Assembly: GCF_011386835.1 (NCBI RefSeq)
Contig: NC_088791.1
Coordinates: 56,005,498-56,069,497 of the forward strand
From: Chrysemys picta bellii
Lineage: Eukaryota > Chordata > Testudines > Emydidae
Reading direction: 5' to 3'
DNA: 64,000 nt
Below, in pieces: positions 45,653-56,899 of this stretch. Position numbers and translations under genes: made by a program. How positions within the stretch are numbered: the stretch's first letter is position 1; every line of letters starts with the position of its first letter. The notes under the pieces are model-generated. The model ran no database searches. It saw nothing but the letters and a program-made list of their open reading frames with translations, and had not been told where the DNA came from.

Positions 45653-47010
45653 TGTAGGCCACATAAGGTAAAAGTCCAAGTCAACACTCAGTGATCAAAA
45701 ATAATTTTTCATACATTTTAAAGAGTTGCAAAAAATTAACTCAGTCATTGTACATATATCATGGCTCTGGTTGCCTGGATACCGTGTCTAGTGAATTCTT
45801 GTATTTACTTGAAGTTGGTCTAATTATCTGTTCTGTATTAGGGGGTTTGTACAGCATCCACAATCACCATATTATGTAAATTCCATGCTATTGGGAAAAT
45901 ACTTTAAATCTTTGTATCTTCATCCAAGGCATTAGGAAAGGGTCAAGCCAATCGGCAAAGATACAATACGAACGAACTCCATACAAGTTTATCCTATGCA
46001 GTGTTTCAGTGGAAAATAGAGTAAAACTCATCTGATTTTCATATGCCAATTAAATGAACAATGCCAAACTCATTTAATCTCTTTCTAAAAACATAAGGGA
46101 AGACAGACCAAACTCTTGAGATTATGGGAAGTTAGGTCATTAGTGTGCCAAGTAATTCCTCAGGCATCTTTTTTACATATAAATTATGAAAATTTTAGAG
46201 TATAACAGCAACCACCACCTATACTCTTCAAACCATTTACATTTTCTTTTTTGCAAAACTTTGTTATCTAGAAGGCAAATACTCTAAATCACTTTTAATA
46301 AAAGTTATAATTAACTAGTCTACTAGAAAAGATAACCTTTCCAGCACACAGACTGTTCTTTCACAAACATTGAACGATATCCTTTATGCCACTAAGATGG
46401 AGAATGGATTATTTAGAAGAGGGGAATCAATAAAATTCTGTATTTGTGCATGAAAAATCCATGCACAGTTCAGTGTTTTACTTTTAAGTCAATTGGAATT
46501 TTCTAGCCATTTCCTAGCCTTTCGAAACATTAGAATCTTCTCTTGTTTATGCAGACTTCATCTTGCTTTTTAAAAAAAATTCTAAATCAAAACAGATTTT
46601 TTTTAAACAATTACCTTTTTCAGAGTTATCAGACTACAGGATATTAGGAAAAAAACAGACTCCCTTGTTGCTTTTACCCACATCTGACTCCAATCTTAAT
46701 AGTTCAGCTATTAACCCTGTAAGGGCTTTCTCTCTCCCTTCCCGCCCCCCCTTCTCTCTCCCCCTCCCCCCCGCTGATGTTACAATTTTTATGCGGGTGA
46801 CCAGGCTGACTCAGTACAGCACCCTTTATTATACAACAATGGCTCCATAGATCTCTGATTGCAAAACATGATAAACTCTTTTAGCTCATCTTGGCTTTTG
46901 CTGTTAGAACTGACAGACATTCTGAATTTTCAATAGGCAAGAAAAGTTGTTAATTAAAAGTCATAGTTTTCAGCTACATGACAAAGCATGGAAAATTGAA
47001 CTGGGAGTAA
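45653..47010. other. No supported gene; pyrimidine-rich tract
   Basis: Mostly AT-rich and unassigned. A C/T-only tract (CTCTCTCCCTTCCCGCCCCC and onward) lies at about 46729-46772. Confidence 0.5.
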
Positions 47011-47456
47011 TGTTAGCCATTTATTTTTGACACCTTTTAGTTTTAACATGTAGGGAATATGCATTGTTAACCTTTAAATCCTCTGTATAAACATTCTTGG
47101 AGAGCTTGTAAAATATCCCCCACTGAGTTTCCTGAGTCTCCAGTTGATGGCATTTAGAGACACTGGTACTAGCAGAGTGCTTTATTTTCCTTTCTTCAGT
47201 CCCCAGCTGGGGTACAATGACAGATTCCTGTCCAAGACCAGACCCAGCCACCTTAAGCTGAAACCACACTGAAATGAACCCACCAGACAGCAAGATAAAT
47301 GGTTGCTGTTTATGTTTAAAATCTCCTGGTGGGAGTAAATATTGTTTGAGAAAAAAGGCTTGACAAATATTCATCACCCCTTCAGAGCTCTCTTGAGGCA
47401 GAATATTTAGCTTAAGTTAGGGCTGCATTTTAGATGTCTCTCTCTAGCTGTCACAA
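47011..47456 (-). repeat. Possible antisense LTR-like repeat
   Basis: On the minus strand the stretch starts TGTGACAGCTAGAGAGAGAC, carries GGAAAATAAAGCACTCTGC as a possible poly(A) signal region, and ends AATGGCTAACA. No target duplication is visible. Two minus open frames of 118 and 110 codons (47021-47377, 47466-47798) lie in and next to it and are not recognised. Confidence 0.3.
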
Positions 47457-48286
47457 GATTTTTTCCTATGGAAGAGAGTCTGAAAACAGACATATTGCAT
47501 GCTGAGGATAGCCAAACAAGGTTGCCCCCTCCCATGGGACTGGAAAACACTCATGATAATAGAAGGGAACTGAAACATTGACACTTAGTTGAGGATAATG
47601 GAGAAAGCAAAGGCTTAGTGGAAAAAGACCAGTTGTCACCCAAGTGACAGGCAACAGCTGAGCACACACATCTGGAGCCTGAGTCAGGCAAACACTCTGA
47701 AACTCACATCCATCTATAGTCTTGGGTGCTATAAAGAGAGCCGAAGCTCTCCATGTTACAACTGTACAAAATACACTAACATATTTAAAATTACACACAC
47801 ACTACGGCCATGGTAATACACATTTCTATACTGTCTCTGTATACCAAAACATATACATGTGTGAAGATAAAATGTAAGCACAACCATGTCTGTGTGTGTA
47901 GAACTAAGTGAATAAGTAAAACATAAATCACAGAGACACTTTGATATAAATAACTTCAGATAAAATCCTAATCTTCTGTTCCCTTTTGTCCCCTCACAGC
48001 TTGTTGCTTTGTTTGTTGTTTGTTTGTTGTTCTACATGCAGGGTACACACATACATTCAAGCTAATAATACATATATTTGGAGTGCTAGTTCAGATTCCA
48101 CTTGGGCAAATTATAACTCAGTATGGTGTCAGCCCCCAAATTATTTCCCCCTTCATTCAAGACAATGATAATCAAAACTCTTCAAACAAGTTTGTGGACA
48201 GTCTTCCAGAGCCTCCTCCCATACACAACAGTGCCAGGTTAGGCAATCCAATAACCAAGATCTGTTTGGTTTTTCTGCGTCTGCAG

Positions 48287-48325
48287 GCAAAATTTAACAA
48301 CTTTGCGCTGCATCCTGAGTCCCAG
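48287..48325 (+). other. Exon-like 39-bp segment with acceptor and donor
   Basis: TTTGGTTTTTCTGCGTCTGCAG is a good pyrimidine tract and acceptor, and CCCAG|GTATGT is a good donor. The 39 bp between them read through as 13 codons (AKFNNFALHPESQ). The length is a multiple of three. The gene is not recognised and chance is possible. Confidence 0.25.
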
Positions 48326-48479
48326 GTATGTTAATACGTAACAGATTTGGGCTTTTACTTCATTATTGTTTATAGAAAATAAAAAAATCTGAAAGCTAAA
48401 TTTGAAGACTTTGAAGACAATATTTTATGAAACAAAGTGAGGTGGCAGGCTTCTAAAGATATTAGGCTGGGGCAGTCAC

Positions 48480-49250
48480 TAGTTGCTTTCTGCCGTTAGT
48501 CGGCTCGCTTCTGCTCCGACCTTTCTGGTCCTGTTAAACTAATTAAGTCTCTCGAGACATTTGTAGGTGACAAGACCCTGGGGGGCTGACATTCCACACA
48601 GCATTCCCCTCACCCCCAAGACTGCAAAGTGGGAATCTAATGCAAACAGTCCCGCTCCCTACAGACAAAACCACACTTATCGTCCCTGCGGGAGAGAGCA
48701 ACGCAGAGCTGCCACTTACCCTCCAGGAGAAGGACTTGGGAAACACCGCGAGGTATTCCTGGGCGGGGGGAAAGGATCAGTCACATTTAGAGCAAGGGAG
48801 GCAAGTATCCCCTGGAGGGAGCCTGGCTTGGCTGCTCCTTTCTGCCTGGGCACCTCAGGGAAGTCAGTGCAGGCTGGAGAGACGCATTTCCCGCAGAGAG
48901 CAGGGAAGGGTTTGCGGGAGCTTGTCAGGCAGCCGCCAGCTCCAGGAGCCTCAGCATGGAAGTGACCAAGCTGCGCTGCCGGTTCTCTCCTTATTCCCTG
49001 ATGGGGTTCAGGCGCTGCCAGCCCGGTACGGTGACATGAGCATTCCACAGAGCCCATTGGCTGCTGCCGGCCGCATTCTCCAATCGCCGCAGGGCTGGGG
49101 GTGCCGGCGGCTTAGAAAACCCGGAGGGCTGGATTTGCTGACCGGGAAGGACAGACTATTCCCTGGTACTGACAAGGCTTCGGAAGTCCACCCAGGTCCC
49201 GGGCAGGGCAGGTTTGCAGTGAGGGGGGCGGGGAGGAGCAGAATGTGCTT
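48480..49250 (-). promoter_or_regulatory. CpG-rich region, candidate promoter and first exon
   Basis: About 34 CpGs in some 770 bp by eye, far above the flanks, and no transposon ends or family words are visible. Read on the minus strand it has a GC box (inverse of GGGGGGCGGGGAGG, 49222-49236), an ATTGG near 49080, a CCAAT in CAGCCAATGGGC near 49053, and downstream the splice donor CTGGAG|GTAAGT with the junction at 48720. A plus-strand gene is the alternative: ATGGAAGTGACC near 48956 has a good Kozak context but only 27 codons. Confidence 0.55.
48720..48990 (-). other. Putative non-coding first exon ending in a consensus donor
   Basis: If transcription starts some 60-100 bp below the CCAAT motif, the first exon would run from about 48990 down to 48720. 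The donor GTAAGT (plus 48714-48719 ACTTAC) is a perfect consensus. The first ATG on this strand inside it (near 48957) opens only a ten-codon frame, so the exon would be 5' UTR. Its extent is inferred. Confidence 0.35.
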
Positions 49251-49640
49251 TTCGTGATCCGTGTGTGTGATGTTAGTGTGCTATAAAGGGGCATGGGTTT
49301 TTTGGGTGTAATCAGATTAAATAACTTGATGATTAAGTTGAGCAAGAGGAATGCTAGCTGGCATTTGAAGTTCACTGAGGCACAGCGAAAGATCTGAAGT
49401 GCAAATCATCCCCACATCCCCGGTTTTTTGTTGTTGTTTTTTTTAACAAATGATGCTGATGGATTTAAAGCCAGGAAAAGGAAGGAAAGACTCACATTCC
49501 CAATTTCCCTTGATCAAACAGGGTTCTGCAGCCAATTACTCTTCTCTGTGCCTCCAGCATCCACTTAGCGAGAGAAAAAGTTAATTAAAACTTTTTCCAC
49601 TGATCTATGCAGAGATGTGCGAGCGCGATGAAATTTGCTT

Positions 49641-49669
49641 GGTGTGTGTGTGTGTGTGTGTGTGTGTGT
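49641..49669 (+). repeat. (GT)n microsatellite
   Basis: About 14 uninterrupted GT units, followed by TTCGTTCG. Confidence 0.95.
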
Positions 49670-50393
49670 TCGTTCGTATTCGGCCACAAATACATCACTA
49701 TCTATCACTTAGAACATTACTTATAGATAGTAGTAGACAGTGGCAGGAGAGTGTGTGGTACAGTCATTTTTCATTCCCTTTTCTGTCTGAAGAGGATGTT
49801 TGGAATGCTTTAAAAAACCATGTTAACTGCCATCAACTTCAAAGCTATCTCTATTTCATGCTGGAAATTACAGACAAAATCGAAGTACAGAATGTATGAC
49901 ATCTCCAATAGATAACTAAATATCAGCTTTTTAAAAAAATATGCAGTAGATTTAAACTGGCAGATAAGTAAATAAGCATAAATTTTAAAAACAAATGTAC
50001 TTATGTTACTAATAACACTTCAGATATTTTAAAATCTCATTTAATTTTCAGCATTCATGCTGTTTTGTATATGTATTTACTTTCACATCACACAGTTTGG
50101 GCAATAAAAATAGCAGCCTCAGTTTTACATTTGTTTTTAGTCAGTTTCAGTTTAAGGTTCTCCTACACTCACACTACAGGGAAATAGTTAAATCCAAACT
50201 GAAATTTACTAAATTAAAAAACAACAATCTAAATGAATTTCTATTAATATTTGATTTTATAAATACAAATGGGATGAACAAATGGTTTTATTTTAATATA
50301 AAACTTAAATTTTGATTCTTACATGTCTGGCTGTGTCTCTTTATTGACTTTCCAAAAAGGAGAACAATTTGAAGTTAAAAAATGACAAAATTT
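49670..50393. other. No gene or recognised repeat
   Basis: AT-rich unique-looking sequence. Confidence 0.5.
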
Positions 50394-50524
50394 ATTTCAG
50401 AGTAGCAGCCGTGTTAGTCTGTATCCGCAAAAAGAAGAACAGGAGTACTTGTGGCACCTTAGAGACTAACAAATTTATTAGAGCATAAGCTTTCGTGGAC
50501 TACAGCCCACTTCTTCGGATGCCT
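50394..50524 (+). repeat. Full single copy of the GTGGCACCTTAGAGACTAAC repeat
   Basis: It runs from ATTTCAGAGTAGCAGCCGTG through TATCCGCAAAAAGAAGAAC to CCACTTCTTCGGATGC. ATTTCAG occurs at both edges (50394-50400 and 50526-50532), a possible short duplication or microhomology. This copy gives the complete monomer against which the two inverted dimers can be read. Confidence 0.88.
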
Positions 50525-50656
50525 GATTTCAGCTACATTTGCTTTTCCAGTGTTAGGGAGTGTGTATAATCATCTGGAAGTCAATCTGATCAAAATAAGT
50601 TTATCATATCTGAAAAAACAAAAAGCTAAAATCTCATGGGACAGCTATCTTAGACT

Positions 50657-50685
50657 ATCAGAGGTGTAGCCGTGTTAGTCTGGAT
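50657..50685 (+). repeat. 5' fragment of the same repeat group
   Basis: ATCAGAGGTGTAGCCGTGTT with AGTCTGGAT matches the first part of another subfamily. The rest is absent. Confidence 0.6.
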
Positions 50686-51690
50686 TTCAATGGTGTTAAA
50701 CCTTGTAAAAGAAATTATAAAGTTTAATAGGAAGTGTAAATACCCATATTTTGCTCTGCTGTTTGGAGATAGGATCAACATCATATTGCTCAAGTGAACA
50801 GATCCTTTTAAGGTTTCTCTAATTCTGAATATAAACACCTGCAAATTAGAAAAGAAAAGAAAATGAAGAGGTCTGTCTCTGCCCCCACTCACCCACCTAG
50901 AAACTCACAGGAGCTGGTCACCAGCACTTGTTTCAGCAGAATGAACATCAGCACTTCTCCCAAACGGAAAACAAAACAAAACCCAAAACCTTGTGAAGGA
51001 TGAAGAAATTAAATAGAAGTTTAATGGAAATACTTTGTAAAAGAAGGAAGGAACAGTTGATGAGGACTGATCAGTACTGTTTGTTCCCATTTTACTATAC
51101 CAGCCTTGTGTTATGTTCCTTCATGCCATCTATTCAAGCATTTCTGTAATGCTTATCTCTGTAATATCTAGGCACATTCAGACCTGTGCTGCAGCATTAC
51201 ATGGCTTCCTTCACCTATTTCTTCCCACTTTGAGCTCTGATTACATAGGAAATAAGGTTGCTTGCTTTTAAATGGCAACCCTTGTTTATGGTATTTACAG
51301 TCATATATTAACAGATCTGAATCTGGGATGAACTGTTGGGCTATCTCACTCTTAAAGATTTTATGACTAATGCACCCTTTTAAGTCGTATATCTGTTTAT
51401 ATTACACTCAGCTACAAATGCCACTCATTAAGCTATAAACCTTTAGCTTTTATTTAACCCCGCCAGTAGTCTGGGTAGCTTGCAAATGGGTTTACCCATT
51501 CTGAGGCCCTACCTGTAATGCAAAATCTATCAAGTTACTTTAGTGTTATTACAGGGTTTGGTTTTCCCTGTGTGGACGGAAACAAATCATGTTTTAGCCA
51601 CATCAGGAAATGTATTCTAGTCTTGTTAAAGAGATTGAGGTAGATTGTCTCCATGAGATCCAGAGAAGCCTCTCCCAGCACCCAGATACA
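50686..51690. other. No gene or recognised repeat
   Basis: Ordinary sequence with chance ORFs only. Confidence 0.5.
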
Positions 51691-51721
51691 TGTGTGTGTG
51701 TGTGTGGGGGGGGGGGGGGGG
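51691..51721 (+). repeat. (TG)n followed by G run
   Basis: TG units run directly into about 16 consecutive G. The same architecture is present at 55288-55318. Confidence 0.93.
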
Positions 51722-51847
51722 TAATCAGGGGCACACATTATTACATCCCTACAACCATTGGTAAGGGGAAAAAATGCAGCCCAGGAGTGCAAACACTGTT
51801 GGAGGGGGTGGGATATGTCCCCCCAACTTTTTAGTACTCTCTTAGAG

Positions 51848-51960
51848 CAGTTTTTCTCAATCTTTTTGATACTGGGGACTGGCTTGCTGCCTTCTTTAAC
51901 TGTTTCAGAGAGATCTCATGGACTGGCGCAGGTCCACATACCAGTCGTTGTGAAACACTG
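51848..51960. mobile_element. Short hAT-Charlie-like MITE, 113 bp
   Basis: Ends CAGTTTTTCTCAATCTTTTT and GTTGTGAAACACTG are inverse-related. TCTTAGAG (51840-51847) and TCTTGGAG (51961-51968) form an 8-bp duplication with one change. Confidence 0.85.
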
Positions 51961-52115
51961 TCTTGGAGTACATCAACACTGCAAAAAGAAAACAAAAAAC
52001 CCCAACCCCTTTCCCCGCAAACCCCACCGCAGTGAGTGTTAGAGCCGAGGTCAAATGACTCAGGCTAGCGGGGCTCGTGTTGCTGCATTGAAAATAGCAG
52101 TGTAGATGTTCCCTC
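51961..52115. mobile_element. GTCTACACT-type MITE, short
   Basis: GTACATCAACACTGCAAAAA on the left and TAGCAGTGTAGATGTTCCC on the right are inverse-related. It directly abuts the preceding MITE. Confidence 0.55.
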
Positions 52116-52582
52116 TTGGGCTGGAGATCGGGTCTATTGACTCTGACTGGCTGGCGTAGGTTGTGTTTTTTGTTTTGTTTTGCAGTATCAACCTATCCCT
52201 TAATGTATCTCTCAGCATGGCTGCTAGTCTCCTGCATTCTCAGTACTGGTCCTTCTGATGTTTTTCATATTGTTGCACCTCTGATGCAGCCTAAGGCTTG
52301 ATAATTTTTTCATGTGATCCCGCCTGCCTTTTAGAGGGAGGTATAAGACGTAGCTGCATATAAGGGAGTCCCTTGCATTAGATGTATACTGGTATCATTA
52401 TATATCTTAAACATTTATGAAGGAAAACAACTATAAATTACAAACAGGCTTCTGTGCAGCTAGATTCCTACTTTGTCGCCTTTGGTTACCAGAGACCATG
52501 CTCTGTATGGAACTCTGTTATCTTCATAGGAGCATCGAGTGTGTGAAAAATATACTGGAAGTAAATATATAATTACACTCAA

Positions 52583-52680
52583 CAGTGTTGCCAACTGCCA
52601 TAAATTTATCATGAGGAATGTGATTTCTGGCCCCTGCTGCAGGAGCTCTTGCAAAAAACATGACATGCTCCTGGCTACAT
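52583..52680 (+). repeat. Truncated element of the GTTGCCAACT group
   Basis: AGTGTTGCCAACTGCCATAA with ATTTATCATGAGGAATGTGA is the left terminus of the group seen at 24713. It stops after CTGCAGGAGCTCTTGC. Confidence 0.6.
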
Positions 52681-52983
52681 ATGATTTTTGAAATGGAGAG
52701 AGAAAGAGAGAGACACTCCCTTTGCCCACCCCCCCATCATCCCCTTAAGCTTATGAGAAAATACATTGAGCTGCAAGCCAGGACACCATCATTTCTAGTT
52801 CTTGCTCTTTCACTAACTGCTGTTCATATGTTTTATTATCCTTATTTACCAAGGCCTCATATCTTAAGGAAGATTACTGTCATTCACCCACTTTACAGAG
52901 ATGATTAGTGAGACCTTACACAAGGTCAATTCAGACATGGAAGAGACTAGAACCCGTATCTGTAACATAACATCCCCAGGGCT

Positions 52984-53331
52984 CAGCTGCTTTCCAAGAG
53001 TACCTTATAGAAGGGGCATGCCAAATTATGTGCTTGTGTAACCTACACTAACATAGTAAGTCTACCCAGCAAAAGCTGTGCTAGCCTACCCAAATTAGCT
53101 AGAATCCAGCTACATGGGTCTTTGCCAGGCTTGTACTACCTACTCACTGAAGTCCACTCTGCTGTCTTCACTGCTACTGTTACCTGCACTAGTTGAATTC
53201 AAACTAGCTCAGTAGGTTAGCCCACACACAGCTTTTGCTGGGTAGACCTACTCACTGTGTTAGTGTAGGTTGCTCAAGCATATCATTTGGCATGCCCCTT
53301 CTATTAGGTACTCTGGTAAAGCAGCTGTGTA
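52984..53331. mobile_element. Foldback MITE with about 100-bp inverted arms
   Basis: The arm 52985-53082 (AGCTGCTTTCCAAGAGTACC ... CAGCAAAAGCTGTG) is repeated in reverse at 53225-53326 (CACAGCTTTTGCTGGGTAGA ... GGTAAAGCAGCT) with few differences. The central 140 bp hold TTAGCTAGAATCCAGCTACA. Non-coding. Confidence 0.88.
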
Positions 53332-53427
53332 GACATACCCAGTATGACTTTTGGTCACCTTCCACTGGGAAACCATATGTAGGGTTTTATGACTGTTACT
53401 GCTAACATGCTATGAAAAATAGTTTTT

Positions 53428-53600
53428 TAGCTCAAATGGCAACATCTTTTGTTCTTACATCCAAAGAGCCTGAGTTCAGTTACCACAGATGGCACAAACA
53501 GGGGCTTTGCAACCTTTGACTATGTTGTCTGTACCCACTGCACCACACTTGGCTACCAGAGCCAACCATAGAAAACAGGAATCCTGATGTCCAGGATCCC
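53428..53600 (+). repeat. tRNA-derived SINE-like sequence
   Basis: TTAGCTCAAATGGCAACATC resembles a tRNA-type A box and GAGTTCAGTTACC a B box about 50 bp later. GGAATCCTGATGTCCAGGAT downstream resembles the body. No complete tRNA fold is present. Confidence 0.45.
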
Positions 53601-55287
53601 ACTGCACTCTTACAAATAAGTGTATGTTGTATCACCCTTTATGGCACATCTACACAGAGGATACCAACATGCTTCATACTTACCAGTTGTATCAGTAGCT
53701 AAAGTGGAAGAAGTCTATGCTGTGGTGCTGGAGCTTGTGGGTTTATGCTATTTCTGAGAGATGAGGGGGAGAGAAATTCATGATTTTTTAACTTTTGTGG
53801 TTGGAAATACTGAGAACCAGGGGAAGGGTAGGGAGTCATGGATGCAAAGGGCAGCCCACAGATTGTTCAGGACCATATTGCTCTTGAGAGATTCACATGT
53901 TCTGGAGGGGCCCACACCAATTCGGATGGAACAGTCCTCAGGCTGGTTAGGACCTGACCTCATGGATCTTGAAAAGAACCAACCTTACCTTCTGTTATTG
54001 TGGACCTACTTTTTCACATGCCATTCCCCTTGTAATGGTATCACGTTGCCATTGGCTCCCTACCCTGCTGCCACTGATTATTTTTATCTACAGAAGGTAG
54101 AAGCCTCATTGGGGAGTTAACACTGGATAGAGCACCATTGAAATCTGTTGGGCTATCAGCAGAGCATGCTGCAAAGAATGACTGCTCCTTGGAGTTGCTT
54201 CCCCAAAACCCTATCCTGTTTATCCATCTAAGCTCTTACATCAGTGCCCATCACCACAGAATCTGAGCCGGGAGCCCCAACTGCATAGTCCATGCATAAG
54301 AGCTCTCAGGGTCTCCATAGGAAGGGGTGGAGCAGGCTATGAAGTCACCACTACTCCCTCTTCTTCTATAACATCCTCCCCGCTGCTGTACACTATGACT
54401 ACAATTTTTTTTTTGCAAAAATAAGGATGTGCAAGTACAGAAAACACAAAACCAAGTTCCTTGATGTGTGCAAATACAGAACACTCCAAACCTTCTTAAA
54501 TGTCACTGACATCACTGGATGGATTATTCTGACTGCTTGGGGCTATTTTCGATACGCTTTCTGTTCCTGTTTCAGATGGTGGTAGGAAAGTAAATTAAAC
54601 TTAAAAAATATTTGTAATTGGAAAATGATTTCAGTTAGCTGAGGCAGATGCAGTTTCAAGATACATCTTTGTGTTCCAGCTTCCCTCTAACTATAGGTTG
54701 TGGAAGCCTGGGCATTTAAATTACTGCCTAGGGGGTTGGGTTTTTTTGTTTTGTTTTTGTTGTGTTTGTTCTTATAAGCTGTAGGGTTGAAATGGCCACA
54801 ATATGTTTGCTGCTTATGAGCAAACCTGTACTCCTGTGAGTGGTCCCACTGGAGTAACGGTTTATATAATAACCTGCCTACTGCCCACTATGGAAGTAGA
54901 TTTATGTATTCATTAAGTATGTATTAAAATCCAATAGTTTTGCGTTATGATCTCCAAGAAAAAGTAACAGGAAGTTTATATGTAAACCAAAACCAATTAC
55001 CAGAAACCTCCAATAATGTAACTTTTTTGTGTGTATCCCAGATTTGTGAGTGTTCTAGAATTAGTTTTTGTAATTTCAGTTCTCATCTTGCACCCTGGGA
55101 CATTAGCTTTGAATTCTCTTTTTGTGTTTGTGTTTCTTGTTTAGGAGTGGAAGCACTATGTAATGGCCAGAGAACTGAGGCTATGTTTTCTTTTCCTGTT
55201 TCTGCCACTGACTTGCTGTGGGAAAGTCATTTAATCTGTCTGTGACTCATTTGTATAAAGAGAATAAACTTTCCTATGGCACATGGG
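53601..55287. other. No supported gene
   Basis: A 119-codon plus ORF at 53761-54120 is not recognised. The fragment TATGGCACATCTACACAGAG at 53640 recalls a MITE end. Otherwise unassigned. Confidence 0.45.
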
Positions 55288-55318
55288 TTGTGTGTGTGTG
55301 TGTGTGGGGGGGGGGGGG
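55288..55318 (+). repeat. (TG)n followed by G run
   Basis: About nine TG units, then 13 consecutive G; see 51691-51721. Confidence 0.93.
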
Positions 55319-56214
55319 CTTGGTTAATATTTGTAGAGCACTTGAGATTCTAACAATAGTGGCATGGATTTCTATTTTTGTGTTGTGTGCTTCTGAGCCA
55401 TTTTAGAAAATAACTTTAATCACCTTGTGTGGGTTGCCTGAGCCAAGTTAGGCACAAATCTTTAAATTCTATGTGTCATGAAACAAACTTATTTCCTTTG
55501 TCCATTTCCAACAACAGGCTCAGCCATCAGTTCTCTTGGTGGCTTTGCCCAGTCATTTCCTCTGGGTCTCATCGACATGGACAACTTGGCTCAGATGAAG
55601 ACTAAATTGCATTGTTTATCTTCACAGACAATTATCAATCACGTTTATTGGACTTGTTGTTTTGCCCTAGGTACTCTACTCAGTTGGGTTAGCTACAGTG
55701 ACTTCAAGAGCAACTTTGGGAACACATCCTAGAGTTCCAGTAAGAATTCCAACTGTTGGTGAATTTTGCTCAGAGTCTTGTGCAAACCTACAGGTATTCT
55801 GGGAGTAGAATTTCCCCTGGTTCTAAAAGCATCATCAGAATACCATTGCTATCTGTTTTGTAAGACTAGCAATGTGGCGTCCTGCTCCTCAAGTGACCAT
55901 GAATGTCTTGCATTCCAGTGTGCTGTCACATGTTGAAAGATACATTTTCATAAAGAAGAAAGGACATCCATGTGCAGAGGATCCCTTTTATGTGCAAATG
56001 GAGGAGGCATGAACTGGCCCAGTGTTCGCAACCCAGCCTCTGGGATAGACAGCCGTAACATAAAACTAAATATAAGCAAAAAGCGAAACTTACCAGTCAA
56101 TTTTGAAGATGAGTGAAATACAAAAAATGTCTGAAATGTTTAAGATTACAAATCCTTTCAGTTTTAACCATTTCAAATCAGTAACACAAGCAAGGGAATT
56201 TATTTTTCAGAATT
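55319..56214. other. No gene or recognised repeat
   Basis: Ordinary sequence. AACAACAG before GCTCAGCC at 55519 is a possible acceptor but has no supported exon. Confidence 0.45.
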
Positions 56215-56325
56215 ATATGGGGCCACAATCTGCTCTCATCTAATGTCGATTTATACCAGTAAAGTTAGACTTACAGCAGTGTAAATGAGAATAACATTTC
56301 GACCGTGATCTGTAACCTGACAGCG
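56215..56325. repeat. Ancient self-complementary repeat
   Basis: GGCCACAATCTGCTCTCATC and GATTTATACCAGTAAAGTTA with ACAGCAGTGTAAATGAGAAT follow the same pattern as 39055-39150. Confidence 0.5.
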
Positions 56326-56899
56326 TCCCAGTGTTATAGGTGAATTTCAACATGTAATTTTTTTCAAGTTAATGATAGATGGGATATAAGCTCTTGTCTC
56401 TGCCTCCCTTTGTCTCACGTGAAGTTGAAATGGGGCGGGGAAGGAAGGTAAGAGCAGATATTTTCTCCCTGTTCAGTATCATGTCATGTCCTGTGTCTGA
56501 AAGATAAGAAAGCATCACTTCTCACTTAAATCACCCACAGGTATGTTATTAGACAATACAGTGATAAAAAGGCCTGTGCCTTCTTTACACTAACTATTTC
56601 CACTTGTGGAATTTCAACAGTAGTGAATTGAGGCTAGGATGTTAACTAGTGAAGATAAAGATCTTGTGAGCAACATTATTAAGTTATCAGAAATAAGTTA
56701 GACTACCTCTGGCTAAACCAGTAGAAATTATGTTAAACTTGTCTCAACTATAAGTCATCCTTTTCCCATCATATACATTGCATTGACCTCCAGATACCAT
56801 AAAAAATGTAAAAACAGGTATTTAACCAAAACAATATTTATAGTCTTCCATCAAATCTTTTCTTCCTCTGTTATTAAATTACATTTGCTTACAATTAAT

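Noticed and set aside
48640..49257. 205-codon plus-strand open frame in the CpG-rich region
   Set aside because: Unrecognised sequence; high GC makes long frames likely, the ATG has no clear context, and minus-strand signals are stronger. Kept only as part of the CpG-region finding.
53428..53530. Possible functional tRNA gene
   Set aside because: Only A- and B-box-like words are present; no acceptor stem or anticodon arm can be paired.
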